Shown here: positions 34,427-43,006 of the stretch, one piece after another
How positions within the stretch are numbered: the stretch's first letter is position 1
How the letters are laid out: each line of letters opens with the position of its first letter
Assembly (NCBI RefSeq): GCF_014836635.1
Contig: NZ_JACSQL010000004.1
Span: forward strand, 248,001-312,000
Length of the DNA: 64,000 bases
From: Paenibacillus gallinarum
GTDB taxonomy: Bacteria > Bacillota > Bacilli > Paenibacillales > Paenibacillaceae
Reading direction: 5' to 3'
Position numbers and translations under genes: made by a program
The notes under the pieces: model-generated
Database searches by the model: none
What the model saw: only the letters and a program-made list of their open reading frames with translations
What the model was told of the DNA's origin: nothing

Positions 34427-34486
34427 TTGAATAATCTGGAATTAAATGTTATAAAAATAAGGTGAGTATACTCCATATGGAGTATA
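34427..34486 (+). promoter_or_regulatory. Promoter and 20-bp perfect palindromic operator of the RHH-ABC operon
   Basis: TTGAAT (34427-34432), 17-base spacer, TATAAA (34450-34455), then the perfect palindrome TATACTCCATATGGAGTATA at 34467-34486, just past the expected transcription start and before the RHH gene. Confidence 0.75.
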
Positions 34487-34512
34487 AATTTAGGAAAAGA
34501 GGAATTTCCGCG

Positions 34513-34914
34513 ATGAATGATCAAGATAAAATCGAGAAAGTAACCGTAAATGTTGGGATTGTAGACTTGGGTCAGATGGATCTGTTGGTAGATCAAGCCT
34601 TTTATTCAAATCGGACTGATTTTATCCGGACAGCCATACGGAATCAGCTGGAGTCACATCGGAAGGATATCCAGGATTATGTGACACGAAAAATAACAGC
34701 GGTCGGTGTGGTAATTTATGACCGGCGTGATCTAGAAATGTTACGGGAGTCCAACACAAAGATCGAGATTCGTCTTATAGGCCAACTCGTATTTACTAAG
34801 GATGTCGATGCAGAACTCCTACGTGACACAGTGAAGCACATCCAGCATTTTGGAGTACTAAAGGCAAGCAAAGAACTTAAAGAAGTGATTAAGGAAATCC
34901 AAACTTCAGGATAA
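34513..34914 (+). CDS. Ribbon-helix-helix regulator with C-terminal sensor domain (CopG/NikR-like layout)
   Basis: 133 residues from ATG 34513, which follows AGAGGAA; upstream frame would run through the operator. The N-terminal RHH domain reads KVTVNVGIVDLGQMDLLVDQAFYSNRTDFIRTAIRNQLESH (beta strand, two helices, NRTDFIRTA as in CopG). A ~85-residue C-terminal domain (AVGVVIYDRRDLEMLRE ... IRLIGQLVFTKDVDAELLRDTVKHIQHFGVLKASKELKE) resembles an ACT/NikR-type fold in size, but the NikR nickel ligands are not evident. It precedes an ABC exporter by 14 bases, and a 20-bp palindrome upstream fits self-repression. Ligand unknown. Confidence 0.8.
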   Translation: MNDQDKIEKVTVNVGIVDLGQMDLLVDQAFYSNRTDFIRTAIRNQLESHRKDIQDYVTRKITAVGVVIYDRRDLEMLRESNTKIEIRLIGQLVFTKDVDAELLRDTVKHIQHFGVLKASKELKEVIKEIQTSG

Positions 34915-34928
34915 AAGGAGCTGTATAG

Positions 34929-36671
34929 GTGGCTGTTTTTAAAGGTCTAATCCGCAAATATTGGTATTTCTATGTTGTGCTTGGTCTAGTAACCATGATT
35001 GATATCTCGATGAATTTATCCATCGCATGGCTTTTTGGCAACTTAACTGAAACGGCTGTATCCCGTAATACGGCGAAATTTCTTCCTCTGCTATACGCTG
35101 GAATTGCACTAATTCTCATCATGGGTATTAATCAATATGTGAATGGATATTTAAAATCTCGTGTATCTGCAAACGTACAGGATGAGCTCCGTACCCTGAC
35201 TTTTCGTAAACTACTGGCGCTTCCTGAGTCCTACTACGATAATCACCATTCTGGTGACCTGCTATCCCGAATTACAACAGACAACAAGACGATTGGCGGC
35301 GCACTCGGTCATACCCTTATTGAATTGATCAAAAATCCGCTTATGGCTCTCTGTGCTTTTATCTACCTCGTCATCATTGAATGGCGGCTGGCATTAATCT
35401 CCTTGCTGATTGGACCGACCATTTTATTATGTGGTTTGCTGCTTGGGCGCAGTATTCGTGAGAGATCAACTGTATCACAGCAAAAGTGGGGAACCATGAC
35501 CTCCTTTGTACAGGATGTGGCAGGCGCGAGTATGATTTTCAAGGTGTTTCGACTGGAATCCATTTTTAATCAAAAATTCAGCACCCAGTCTAAGGCAGTA
35601 AGAGAGCAGGAAATAAAGCTGGGTGTGACGACTAGTATTTTGCAATCTTTATCCAATATGATCGGCTTTTCGGCTTTTGTCCTCGCCATTACATACGGAG
35701 CCTATCTTGTAGCTGAAGATGTAATTACGATCGGAAGTCTCATGACTTTTGTTCAGCTGATGAATTACGTCATTATGCCATTCACGACATTTGCTTCTAC
35801 CTGGGGAGAACTGCAGGTTTCATTAGGAGCAGCGGATCGAATACAAGAAGTGCTTAAAGAGCAACCAGAAGAGGAGGAGAACCGAGATCTCTTATCAAGG
35901 AGTATCCTTGAAAAGAAGGAAGTCCATGTTACCCTCCAACAAGTTGATTTTGCCTACTCAGATCGTAAAGTGATGGATCATTTCAGCATGGAGATCGAAC
36001 ATGGGAAATTCACTGCGGTAGTAGGAGCAAGCGGCAGCGGAAAAAGTACTTTGTTCCGATTGTTGCTCGGATTTTATAGTCCTGATCATGGGGACATTCG
36101 TGTAAATGGGGTAAACTACTCGGATATGTCTTTACATGAAATACGAGCTCTTTATGCACTGGTACCGCAAGAGCCTCAGCTCTTTACAGGGACCATTCGT
36201 GAGAATATCCTTTATGGAAATCTGGAGGCTTCTGAGGAAGAGATAAGAGAGGCAATGGTACATGCGAATGCTCATTTATTTATAGAACAGTTTTCAGAGG
36301 GACTGGATACGCAGGTAGGGGAGAAGGGAAGCCAGTTGTCTGGAGGACAACGTCAACGGATTGCGATTGCTAGAGCGATTTTAAAGAATGCCCCTATTCT
36401 TCTTTTGGATGAAGCAACGGCTTCTTTGGATAATGAATCGGAACATTTGGTGCAGGATGCGCTTCGTCAGCTTATGATTGGTCGAACTACAGTAGCGATA
36501 GCACACCGATTGTCAACGATTCAGCAGGCCGATAAGATTGTCGTTATTCATGAGGGAAGAATAGTAGAGACCGGTACTCATGAGGAATTGATGCAGTTAT
36601 GTGGTCATTATTATGAGTTATACCGAACCAGGCAGGATAATGAACTTATTGAGGCAGGATCAACAGCTTAG
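34929..36671 (+). CDS. ABC transporter, fused permease/ATP-binding half-transporter (exporter type)
   Basis: 580 residues. A six-helix membrane domain (~1-310) is followed by an ATPase domain with Walker A GASGSGKST, Q-loop VPQEPQLF, signature LSGGQRQR, Walker B ILLLDEATAS and H-loop IAHRL. This is a type I (B-family) exporter that works as homodimer, or heterodimer with a partner elsewhere. GTG start with AAAGGAG upstream. Co-transcribed with the ribbon-helix-helix regulator, which probably controls it in response to the exported compound. Substrate unknown; exporters of this form move peptides, lipids or drugs. Confidence 0.9.
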   Translation: MAVFKGLIRKYWYFYVVLGLVTMIDISMNLSIAWLFGNLTETAVSRNTAKFLPLLYAGIALILIMGINQYVNGYLKSRVSANVQDELRTLTFRKLLALPESYYDNHHSGDLLSRITTDNKTIGGALGHTLIELIKNPLMALCAFIYLVIIEWRLALISLLIGPTILLCGLLLGRSIRERSTVSQQKWGTMTSFVQDVAGASMIFKVFRLESIFNQKFSTQSKAVREQEIKLGVTTSILQSLSNMIGFSAFVLAITYGAYLVAEDVITIGSLMTFVQLMNYVIMPFTTFASTWGELQVSLGAADRIQEVLKEQPEEEENRDLLSRSILEKKEVHVTLQQVDFAYSDRKVMDHFSMEIEHGKFTAVVGASGSGKSTLFRLLLGFYSPDHGDIRVNGVNYSDMSLHEIRALYALVPQEPQLFTGTIRENILYGNLEASEEEIREAMVHANAHLFIEQFSEGLDTQVGEKGSQLSGGQRQRIAIARAILKNAPILLLDEATASLDNESEHLVQDALRQLMIGRTTVAIAHRLSTIQQADKIVVIHEGRIVETGTHEELMQLCGHYYELYRTRQDNELIEAGSTA

Positions 36672-36682
36672 ATTATCATTAT

Positions 36683-36722
36683 AAAAAAACAGCCGCCTTG
36701 TCATAAGACAAGGCGGCTGTTC
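36683..36722 (-). terminator. Intrinsic terminator of sodA
   Basis: Perfect 15-bp stem AACAGCCGCCTTGTC/GACAAGGCGGCTGTT with ATAA-type loop. The T-run exists only on the minus strand, so it ends sodA; it lies between convergent genes. Confidence 0.92.
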
Positions 36723-36739
36723 CTAAGTCAAGAAACTAC

Positions 36740-37351
36740 TTATTTCGCAGCTTCGAAACGTTTGTTAACTTCATCCCAATTGATTACGTTCCAGAAAGAA
36801 GCGATGTAATCAGGACGTTTGTTTTGATATTTCAGGTAGTAAGCATGCTCCCAAACATCAAGACCAAGAACTGGAGTCAGTCCTTCCATAATAGGGCTGT
36901 CTTGGTTAGGTGTGCTTGTAATTGCAAGTTTGCCGTCTTTACCTACAACGAGCCATGCCCAGCCGCTGCCGAAACGAGTTGTTGCTGCTTTAGCGAAATC
37001 TTCTTTGAATTTATCAAAACCGCCAAGCTCGCTGTCAATCGCTGCTGCGATCGCACCTGTTGGAGCGCCGCCGCCGTTAGGTCCAATAATTTCCCAGAAC
37101 AGGCTGTGGTTATGATGTCCGCCGCCGTTATTACGAACGGCTGTACGAATGCTTTCAGGTACGCTGTCAAGGTTAGCGATCAGATCTTCAAGTGATTTAC
37201 CTTGAAGTTCAGGAGCGTTTTCCAAAGCTGCGTTCAAGTTAGTTACATAAGTATTGTGATGACGATCGTGGTGGATTTCCATTGTTTGAGCATCGATATG
37301 TGGTTCTAGTGCGTCGTTTGCGTAAGGAAGTGCTGGTAATTGGAATGCCAT
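36740..37351 (-). CDS. sodA: Superoxide dismutase (Mn/Fe family)
   Basis: 203 residues, standard bacterial length. Metal ligands are H27 ([12 protein letters not shown]), H82 ([11 protein letters not shown]), and the Asp and His in [42 protein letters not shown] and [10 protein letters not shown] favour manganese, as in Bacillus SodA. It converts superoxide to peroxide and oxygen in the cytoplasm. Start ATG 37351 with AGGAGG upstream. It stands alone. A second, extended SOD (SodF type) lies at 43007-44254. Confidence 0.96.
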   Translation of the reverse strand: MAFQLPALPYANDALEPHIDAQTMEIHHDRHHNTYVTNLNAALENAPELQGKSLEDLIANLDSVPESIRTAVRNNGGGHHNHSLFWEIIGPNGGGAPTGAIAAAIDSELGGFDKFKEDFAKAATTRFGSGWAWLVVGKDGKLAITSTPNQDSPIMEGLTPVLGLDVWEHAYYLKYQNKRPDYIASFWNVINWDEVNKRFEAAK

Positions 37352-37427
37352 AATGAAATTCCTCCTAATAAAATAGTTTTAAGTGAAAGGTACAGTCTCT
37401 ATGTAAGAATTACCCCTCGTCAATTCT

Positions 37428-37456
37428 ATTAAACCGTATTCAGCGTATTTAATCAA
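37428..37456 (-). promoter_or_regulatory. Probable sodA promoter
   Basis: Minus strand: TTGATT (37451-37456), 17-base spacer, TTTAAT (37428-37433), upstream of sodA. Confidence 0.45.
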
Positions 37457-37538
37457 CATTTTTGTTGAATAAGTTGTTATATAAGGATTTATAATTCACA
37501 TTAAGTTTACATTGTAAAATTATCATATGCTAGATAAC

Positions 37539-37763
37539 TTGACACGGATAACAGATGTTGGGCAAAATGGAAGGCTAAAAATGTAAACGCTACAAATGAA
37601 GCGCTTTCAGAAAAAAATTGCGTGTTTTCTGTAATAAAATGTGGTTTAATGGACCAAGAAGTAAATACTTTTCGTTTTTTGTCGTAATTATATTTCCTGA
37701 ACATTTCTAGTTGGCCTTTATGGGCGTGACAGATGTTCCAGCCGGCTCTTTGCCGGTTTTTCT
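37539..37763 (+). ncRNA. Possible small RNA or leader: promoter-like signal to orphan terminator
   Basis: In the 540-base gap before the GNAT gene, TTGACA (37539-37544) with a weak -10 (CAAAAT, 37563-37568) is followed 180 bases later by a clear intrinsic terminator: CCGGC-TCTTT-GCCGG (37742-37756) and TTTTTCTG. No credible ORF lies between; the only reading frames are a dozen codons without ribosome sites. Two cre-like motifs occur at 37582-37603. This could be a sRNA, or the terminator may simply end a short leader of the next gene. Confidence 0.3.
37742..37761 (+). terminator. Orphan intrinsic terminator
   Basis: CCGGC/GCCGG stem, five-base loop and TTTTTCT tail, more than 130 bases upstream of the next gene and not preceded by a same-strand gene. 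Confidence 0.75.
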
Positions 37764-37894
37764 GCCTGTATTTAAATACATTCTATGCTGTTTGTGTCTG
37801 AATACATACAGAAAAGTGATCATCGGGTTTTGGGTAAAAAGGGATGCCTTTTTTGTAAAACCTCACTAAAGTTAACGAAAAGGGAGATTAACAG

Positions 37895-38320
37895 ATGAAC
37901 ATTCGTTCCTTTCAGTTGAGTGACGCAAATCGCGTGACGGAGCTGCTGCAAGTTGCTTTGTCGGAAGATTGCTACGAGAACACGATAGGGCCTTTTGCAA
38001 GACAATTATCCTGGGACTCGGACCTAATCATGGTTGCTGAGAAAGACGGGGAACTTGTAGGTGCATTAATTGGGACTATCGATCAGAACCAAGGTTATAT
38101 TTATCGTATTGCCATTCATCCAGATGCTAGACGCCGTGGAGTGGGCAAAGCTTTGGTCAAAGCTGTGGAGAAACGTTTTCAGCAGCGCAAAGTAACCCGC
38201 GTATGGGTTGCCGGTGATGAACATAACAAGGCTGCGATGCCTTTGTATGAAGCAATGGGATATGGTGCTAACCAGATTATGAAAGCTTTTCAGAATCTGA
38301 GCATTCTGGTCCATAACTAA
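37895..38320 (+). CDS. GNAT-family acetyltransferase (YpeA/RimI-like)
   Basis: 141 residues. MNIRSFQLSDANRVTELLQVAL is the usual start, and IYRIAIHPDARRRGVGKALVKAVEKRF is the acetyl-CoA-binding motif A (RRRGVGKAL). WVAGDEHNKAAMPLYEAMGYGANQIMKAF is the C-terminal block. Short stand-alone GNATs of this type act on amino acids, protein N-termini or small molecules. The target is not predictable. RBS AAAGGGAG is upstream. Its own terminator follows. Confidence 0.85.
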   Translation: MNIRSFQLSDANRVTELLQVALSEDCYENTIGPFARQLSWDSDLIMVAEKDGELVGALIGTIDQNQGYIYRIAIHPDARRRGVGKALVKAVEKRFQQRKVTRVWVAGDEHNKAAMPLYEAMGYGANQIMKAFQNLSILVHN

Positions 38321-38379
38321 CTAGAGAATCAGGCATAAAAGATAGACATAAATAAATAGAAGTAATATTCATCATATCA

Positions 38380-38428
38380 GGCATATCTTGGCTTCCGTTG
38401 CAAATGGAACCGAGATATGCTTTTCTAT
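38380..38428 (+). terminator. Intrinsic terminator of the GNAT gene
   Basis: GCATATCT/AGATATGC stem with a GGNTTCC/GGAACC inner arm, then TTTTCTATT. Confidence 0.75.
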
Positions 38429-38492
38429 TCATATGGCATTTATAGAATATAGATAAAAATGGCACTTACAGATGATAGAGGTGACTTAAGGG

Positions 38493-39077
38493 ATGAATCG
38501 TAATGTACCGCAAAAAAAAGATCGTCCGGTGAAACCATCTCCCTCGGGCTTTTCTATCGCAAGGGAGCTAAAGGAATGGTTTAAAACAATTGCCGTCGCT
38601 TTAGTCATTATGCTGCTTCTGAACCTATTTGTATTTAACATTTCCATCGTTAAGGGTGAATCCATGCAGCCTACTCTTATCGAACAAAATCGACTTTTTA
38701 TAAACAAAATCATATATGAGTTTGAAGAGCCGCAGCGACAAGATGTGGTTGTGCTTCATGATCCAAGCAATGGACCTGACCGTAAGGAGTTTCTTGTGAA
38801 AAGAGTTATTGGGATTCCCGGCGATCTTATTGAGATTCGGGATCATGTATTATATGTGAATGGTGAAGCCCAGCAAGAATCTTACACGGATACAATCATT
38901 GAAGATCCAGATTTTGGACCGATCAAACTCCAGGAGGATCACTACTTTGTAATGGGTGATAATCGCCATGCAGGGATGAGTAAGGATAGTCGTTTATTCG
39001 GAAGTGTTATAGCAGATGAGATTGTAGGAAAGGCTGAATTTATTTTTTGGCCTAAAGAGAGTATGAAAAGACTCTGA
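38493..39077 (+). CDS. lepB: Type I signal peptidase
   Basis: 194 residues, the length of Gram-positive SipS-type enzymes. One membrane anchor (~32-49, TIAVALVIMLLLNLFVF) precedes the catalytic serine S57 in VKGESMQPTL, and the general base K103 lies in FLVKRVIGIPGD; HYFVMGDNRHAGMSKDSR is box E. It removes signal peptides from secreted proteins at the outer face of the membrane. A hydrophilic ~30-residue N-terminus is cytoplasmic. RBS GAGGTGA. It lies 51 bases before the QueG fusion gene and may be co-transcribed. Confidence 0.95.
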   Translation: MNRNVPQKKDRPVKPSPSGFSIARELKEWFKTIAVALVIMLLLNLFVFNISIVKGESMQPTLIEQNRLFINKIIYEFEEPQRQDVVVLHDPSNGPDRKEFLVKRVIGIPGDLIEIRDHVLYVNGEAQQESYTDTIIEDPDFGPIKLQEDHYFVMGDNRHAGMSKDSRLFGSVIADEIVGKAEFIFWPKESMKRL

Positions 39078-39128
39078 ACGATACAACGTATGACAGAAAC
39101 ATACATTATATAACCAAGAGGTGAGAGT

Positions 39129-40952
39129 ATGATTAGCGGACAGTCAGTACCGAGCCCAGATGGGCGTTACGAATGGTTGAAGCAAGAAATTATTGCCGCA
39201 GCGCCGTCACTCGGTATTGATGATATCGGGTTTGCGGCCGCTGATCCTTTTGTTTCTTTACGTTCAATTTTAGAAGAGCACCGGGCAAAAGGTTATGAAT
39301 CAGGGTTTGAAGAGCGAGATATAGAGAAACGGGTCAACCCTGCTTTAGATGATGCGAAACCAGCTTCACTGATTGCGATCGCCATTGCGTATCCATCGAA
39401 GATGAAAGATCCACCAAAATCAGAACCGGGAAAATATAGAGGGATTTTGGCGCGTTCATCTTGGGGACAAGATTATCATCATGTCCTTCGAGCTGCCATG
39501 GATAAACTTTCGGATTTTATTAAGGAAAGAGTGCCAGAAGCTCGCATTGAAAGCATGGTTGATACGGGAGTTTTGGTAGACCGTGCTGTTTCACAGCGAG
39601 CGGGTATCGGATTTAGCGGCAAAAATTGTGCGATCATTTCTCCTACACTCGGTTCCTGGATTTTTCTTGGGGAGCTTGTGACAAACATTCCTTTCACACC
39701 GGATGAGCAGGTTACGGAAGGATGCGGGGAATGTACGAAATGTATTGATGCCTGCCCTACCGGCGCTTTGGTCGGACCAGGTCAGCTCAATGCTCAGAAA
39801 TGTATATCTTTCTTGACACAAACCAAAGGATTTTTGGATGAAGAATATATGAAAAAAATCGGGAATCGGCTTTATGGATGTGATACATGCCAGATTGTGT
39901 GTCCTAAGAACAAGGGCAAAAACTGGAATCACCATCCTGAATTTGAGCCAGACCCGGAGGTTGTAAAACCGTTATTGTTACCGATACTTGATTTAAGCAA
40001 TAAAGAATTCAAAGAACGATTTGGTCACACCTCTGCCGCTTGGCGAGGTAAAAAACCAATTCAACGTAATGCAGTTATTGGACTGGGCAATTTTAAAGAT
40101 AAGTCGGCTGTACCGAAATTAAGCGAAGTGCTCCTGCGCGATCCGCGGCCTGAGCTGAGAGGAACCGCCGCATGGGCGCTCGGCCAAATAGGAGGGGACG
40201 AAGCAATGAACACACTAACAAAGGCATCTTTAAGAGAAGAACATGAGACCGTCCTGACGATGATCCAAAGAGCGGGAGAACGTTTGTCTGCTGGACTTCC
40301 TGCAAAAACAAATAGTGAAACTGTACGAAGTAGCAGTTCTAGTGAACAACATGACGAAACTGCTCCACAGGCAGATTATATAGAAGGTAAGACTCCGAAT
40401 CAGGCTGTATCCTGGAAGCCAACGGCAGTTACAAACCAGGCGGGTACACCCATTTATTATCATGAGATGATGACAGACCTTGGAGAGTTAACCTTATGTG
40501 CAACACCGCAGGGTCTCGCACGACTGGATTTTGGTAATTATGCTGTGCGGGAAGCTCATTTACAACAATGGGCGAGAACATGGATTGGAGAGTATCATTT
40601 TGTTCGTGATATAACTCCTTTTAAGGAAGCAGTGTGGCAATTGGACGAGTATCTAAAGGGTGATCGTAGATCGTTTGAACTCCAGCTGGATCAGCACGGA
40701 ACCCCTTTTGAAGTTCAAGTATGGAAAGCGCTAGCTGATATTCCTTTTGGACAAAGTGTATCAAGTTTGGATTTAGCAGAGACGATCGGTAGACCAAAAG
40801 CAGTACGTTCTGTTGTGGCTGCTGTCGGAAAAAATCCGCTGTCGATCATTATTCCACATCATCGAGTAACAGGTAATGAAGGTGGCGTTATCATATATCC
40901 GGGCGGCCTGTCAGTAAAAGAGAAGCTTATGATGATAGAGAAGCAGAATTAG
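39129..40952 (+). CDS. queG: Epoxyqueuosine reductase (QueG) fused to an alkyltransferase-like domain lacking the catalytic Cys
   Basis: 607 residues against ~380 for QueG. Residues 1-~385 are a complete QueG: MVDTGVLVDRAVSQRAGIG, two [4Fe-4S] clusters (C199, C202, C205, C209 and C225, C251, C254, C258) and C-terminal HEAT-like repeats. It makes queuosine in tRNA from epoxyqueuosine using cobalamin. After a Ser/Thr/Gln linker (~392-440), residues ~441-605 match the O6-alkylguanine-DNA alkyltransferase fold. But the PCHRV motif is P576-H577-H578-R579-V580: the alkyl acceptor Cys is His, and the base-flipping Tyr position is S546. The Arg finger (R560) and Asn hinge (N569) remain. The C-terminal half thus resembles a DNA-binding ATL protein. 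Frame is open throughout. Confidence 0.92.
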   Translation: MISGQSVPSPDGRYEWLKQEIIAAAPSLGIDDIGFAAADPFVSLRSILEEHRAKGYESGFEERDIEKRVNPALDDAKPASLIAIAIAYPSKMKDPPKSEPGKYRGILARSSWGQDYHHVLRAAMDKLSDFIKERVPEARIESMVDTGVLVDRAVSQRAGIGFSGKNCAIISPTLGSWIFLGELVTNIPFTPDEQVTEGCGECTKCIDACPTGALVGPGQLNAQKCISFLTQTKGFLDEEYMKKIGNRLYGCDTCQIVCPKNKGKNWNHHPEFEPDPEVVKPLLLPILDLSNKEFKERFGHTSAAWRGKKPIQRNAVIGLGNFKDKSAVPKLSEVLLRDPRPELRGTAAWALGQIGGDEAMNTLTKASLREEHETVLTMIQRAGERLSAGLPAKTNSETVRSSSSSEQHDETAPQADYIEGKTPNQAVSWKPTAVTNQAGTPIYYHEMMTDLGELTLCATPQGLARLDFGNYAVREAHLQQWARTWIGEYHFVRDITPFKEAVWQLDEYLKGDRRSFELQLDQHGTPFEVQVWKALADIPFGQSVSSLDLAETIGRPKAVRSVVAAVGKNPLSIIIPHHRVTGNEGGVIIYPGGLSVKEKLMMIEKQN

Positions 40953-41075
40953 ATATAAAAGTGGTAAGATAAACACCAATTTCCGTTTGCTAGCAGCCAT
41001 CCTACATGCTATGATATCGTTTGTAAACCGTTTTTAAACGATAGGAAATCTAGTTAAAAATAGGGGTGTAGAAGC

Positions 41076-41339
41076 ATGTGGGATATCGTCATACCCATTA
41101 TTACACTAATTGTGGGCTTGATCGGTGGATTCTTTATTGGAGCTTTCTATCTGCGTAAACAGATGGAGAAAATGCAAAATGATCCTGAGGCTTTACAAAA
41201 AATGGCTAAGCAAATGGGTTATAATTTGAATAGCAAGCAGATGCAGCGTGCTCAACAGATGATGAAATCCCAGCAAGGCGGTAATGGATCCGGTAGAATG
41301 CAACCGCCTATGCGAAAAAATCAGGGCAGAAAAAGATAG
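41076..41339 (+). CDS. yneF: YneF/UPF0154-family small membrane protein
   Basis: 87 residues. One N-terminal membrane helix (WDIVIPIITLIVGLIGGFFIGAFYL) is followed by RKQMEKMQNDPEALQKMAKQMGYNLNSKQMQRAQQMMKSQ, the UPF0154 signature, and a basic, Gly/Gln-rich tail. The family is widespread in Firmicutes, with no assigned function. The RBS is GGGGTG. It lies between the QueG fusion and folE with no clear link to either. Confidence 0.9.
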   Translation: MWDIVIPIITLIVGLIGGFFIGAFYLRKQMEKMQNDPEALQKMAKQMGYNLNSKQMQRAQQMMKSQQGGNGSGRMQPPMRKNQGRKR

Positions 41340-41387
41340 CAGCTGCAATTTGCCTGCCAAAATGCGACGGCGGGGAGGTTATACGAA

Positions 41388-41981
41388 ATGGCTGGACTAA
41401 AAGATTACGTGAATTCTTCTGTTGCGGATAATCGCGAGCAGATTGAATACCATGTTGAACAAATATTAAAGCTGATTGGTGAAGATACAAACCGTGAAGG
41501 TTTGCTTGAGACACCAGCGCGCGTTACTCGTATGTACGAAGAGATTTTTGCAGGTTACGAAGTAGATCCAAAAGATGTACTGGGTGTAACTTTTGATGAG
41601 AATCACGAAGAGCTTGTTATCGTCAAAGATATCGTGTTCTACAGCCAATGTGAACACCATATGGCTCCCTTTTTCGGGAAAGTTCATATCGGATACGTTC
41701 CAAGTGGACAAATTGTCGGTCTTAGCAAACTTGCGAGATTGGTAGAAGCAGTAACTCGCCGTCTTCAGGTGCAAGAACGTATCACATCCCAAATTGCTGA
41801 TATTTTGGATGAGGCGTTGAAGCCGAACGGTGTGATGGTTGTCGTTGAAGGTGAACATTTATGTATGTGCGCTCGCGGCATCAAAAAACCGGGTAGCATG
41901 ACGGTTACATCTGCAACGCGCGGTACATTCCGTGAGAATGCAGCTTCTCGTGCTGAGTTTCTTTCTTTGCTTAAAGGATAA
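41388..41981 (+). CDS. folE: GTP cyclohydrolase I
   Basis: 197 residues. [22 protein letters not shown] is the N-terminal block; zinc ligands are the Cys and His of [13 protein letters not shown] and the second Cys in [28 protein letters not shown] is the conserved GTP-binding region. It makes 7,8-dihydroneopterin triphosphate, the first step of folate and also of the queuosine precursor, whose last step is performed by the QueG domain two genes upstream. Start ATG 41388 after GGGGAGG. Own terminator. Confidence 0.96.
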   Translation: MAGLKDYVNSSVADNREQIEYHVEQILKLIGEDTNREGLLETPARVTRMYEEIFAGYEVDPKDVLGVTFDENHEELVIVKDIVFYSQCEHHMAPFFGKVHIGYVPSGQIVGLSKLARLVEAVTRRLQVQERITSQIADILDEALKPNGVMVVVEGEHLCMCARGIKKPGSMTVTSATRGTFRENAASRAEFLSLLKG

Positions 41982-42019
41982 TACCGTTAGACGGGCCTTG
42001 GCATATGAAGTACGGATCG

Positions 42020-42051
42020 AAAGCCTTGACCTTTTAGGTCAAGGCTTTTTT
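42020..42051 (+). terminator. Intrinsic terminator of folE
   Basis: AAGCCTTGACC/GGTCAAGGCTT stem, TTTTA loop, T-run. Confidence 0.95.
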
Positions 42052-42096
42052 GTATGTGTACAGGATGAAATATACATAAGGGAGGAAAAGACTAAC

Positions 42097-42888
42097 ATGT
42101 TCGAGGAATTACAAATTTATGAATCTCCGCTCATGAGAAGTTCAGAAGATGTACTTGCTGCTTTTGCATGGGAAGAAGTGCTCTGTAAGCAGGTTGGGCA
42201 AGGACATCCTCCGGTTGCTCATCTGTGGAGACATGAGAATGCGCTGGTGATCGGGCTGAGAGACCGTAGGCTTCAGATGGCGCCTGATGTACTGCGTGAC
42301 TACGAGGCGCGCGGAATCCGTACTTGTGTACGTCCTTCGGGAGGGGCTGCTGTGAAACTTACACCGGGAGTAATCAATGTATCTTTGATCATGCCAAACA
42401 CAGATCAAGTTATAAATATTCATGAAGATTTTAAAAAGATGGTGAGTTACATACAAGAGGCATTACTGCCTTGGGGAGCTGTGGCAAAGGCTGGAGAAAT
42501 TGAGGGAGCCTTTTGCCCAGGAGATTATGATGTGAGCATAGCTGGTCGTAAATTTTGCGGTATTGCCCAGCGTCGTTTAGCGAAAGCCTATCTCATTACG
42601 GCTTTTATTATTGTTGAGGATAACGGAGATGATCTGGCAGCAGAAGTACGTGAATTCTATGACGCAGCGGCGTCAGGTGAAGAAGATCATTATCCGCAGG
42701 TTGTAGAAGGAACGATGGGAGGTCTCCGTGAACTGGCAGGTGTGCCTTCAGTTGAAGCTTACATGAATTCGCTTATTCAAGTTTTTCGTAAGCAAGCTGT
42801 ACATGTATCTGAAATTGAGCCTGTAGTAAATAGAGAAGAAGTAGATAAGATGGTAACCATATTAAAAGAAAGATATGATCGGGACTAG
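42097..42888 (+). CDS. lipL: Octanoyl-[GcvH]:protein N-octanoyltransferase (LipL type)
   Basis: 263 residues from ATG 42097 (AAGGGAGGAA upstream; the longer frame overlaps folE and its terminator). The biotin/lipoate-ligase fold is marked by RHENALVIGLRDRRLQ, CVRPSGGAAVKLTPGVINVSLI and GAFCPGDYDVSIAGRKFCGIAQRR. C140 in AFCPGDYD corresponds to the nucleophile of LipL, which moves octanoyl from GcvH to E2 subunits; LipM proteins and ATP-using ligases lack this wording. Single gene. LipL is preferred over LipM or LplA by that motif, but the assignment rests on memory of the family. Confidence 0.85.
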   Translation: MFEELQIYESPLMRSSEDVLAAFAWEEVLCKQVGQGHPPVAHLWRHENALVIGLRDRRLQMAPDVLRDYEARGIRTCVRPSGGAAVKLTPGVINVSLIMPNTDQVINIHEDFKKMVSYIQEALLPWGAVAKAGEIEGAFCPGDYDVSIAGRKFCGIAQRRLAKAYLITAFIIVEDNGDDLAAEVREFYDAAASGEEDHYPQVVEGTMGGLRELAGVPSVEAYMNSLIQVFRKQAVHVSEIEPVVNREEVDKMVTILKERYDRD

Positions 42889-42907
42889 ATCAGGATCATA
42901 GAGTTGC

Positions 42908-42942
42908 AAAAAAACAGCCTGTGCAGAAGCGAGCAGGCTGTA
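42908..42942 (-). terminator. Intrinsic terminator of the sodF-like gene
   Basis: ACAGCCTG/CAGGCTGT stem; on the minus strand TTTTTTT follows. It lies between convergent lipL and sodF. Confidence 0.85.
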
Positions 42943-43006
42943 GGCTGTATTGATGCATATTAATTTAGCTGAGCTGTAAATGGCTTCTATTGCAGTTCGC
43001 AAAAGA

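Noticed and set aside
37507-37704. 65-codon open frame on the minus strand in the sodA-GNAT gap
   Set aside because: No ribosome site, Phe/Lys-rich translation typical of AT-rich non-coding DNA.
41932-42096. Upstream extension of lipL
   Set aside because: It overlaps the end of folE and its terminator; ATG 42097 has an excellent ribosome site and the family N-terminus.
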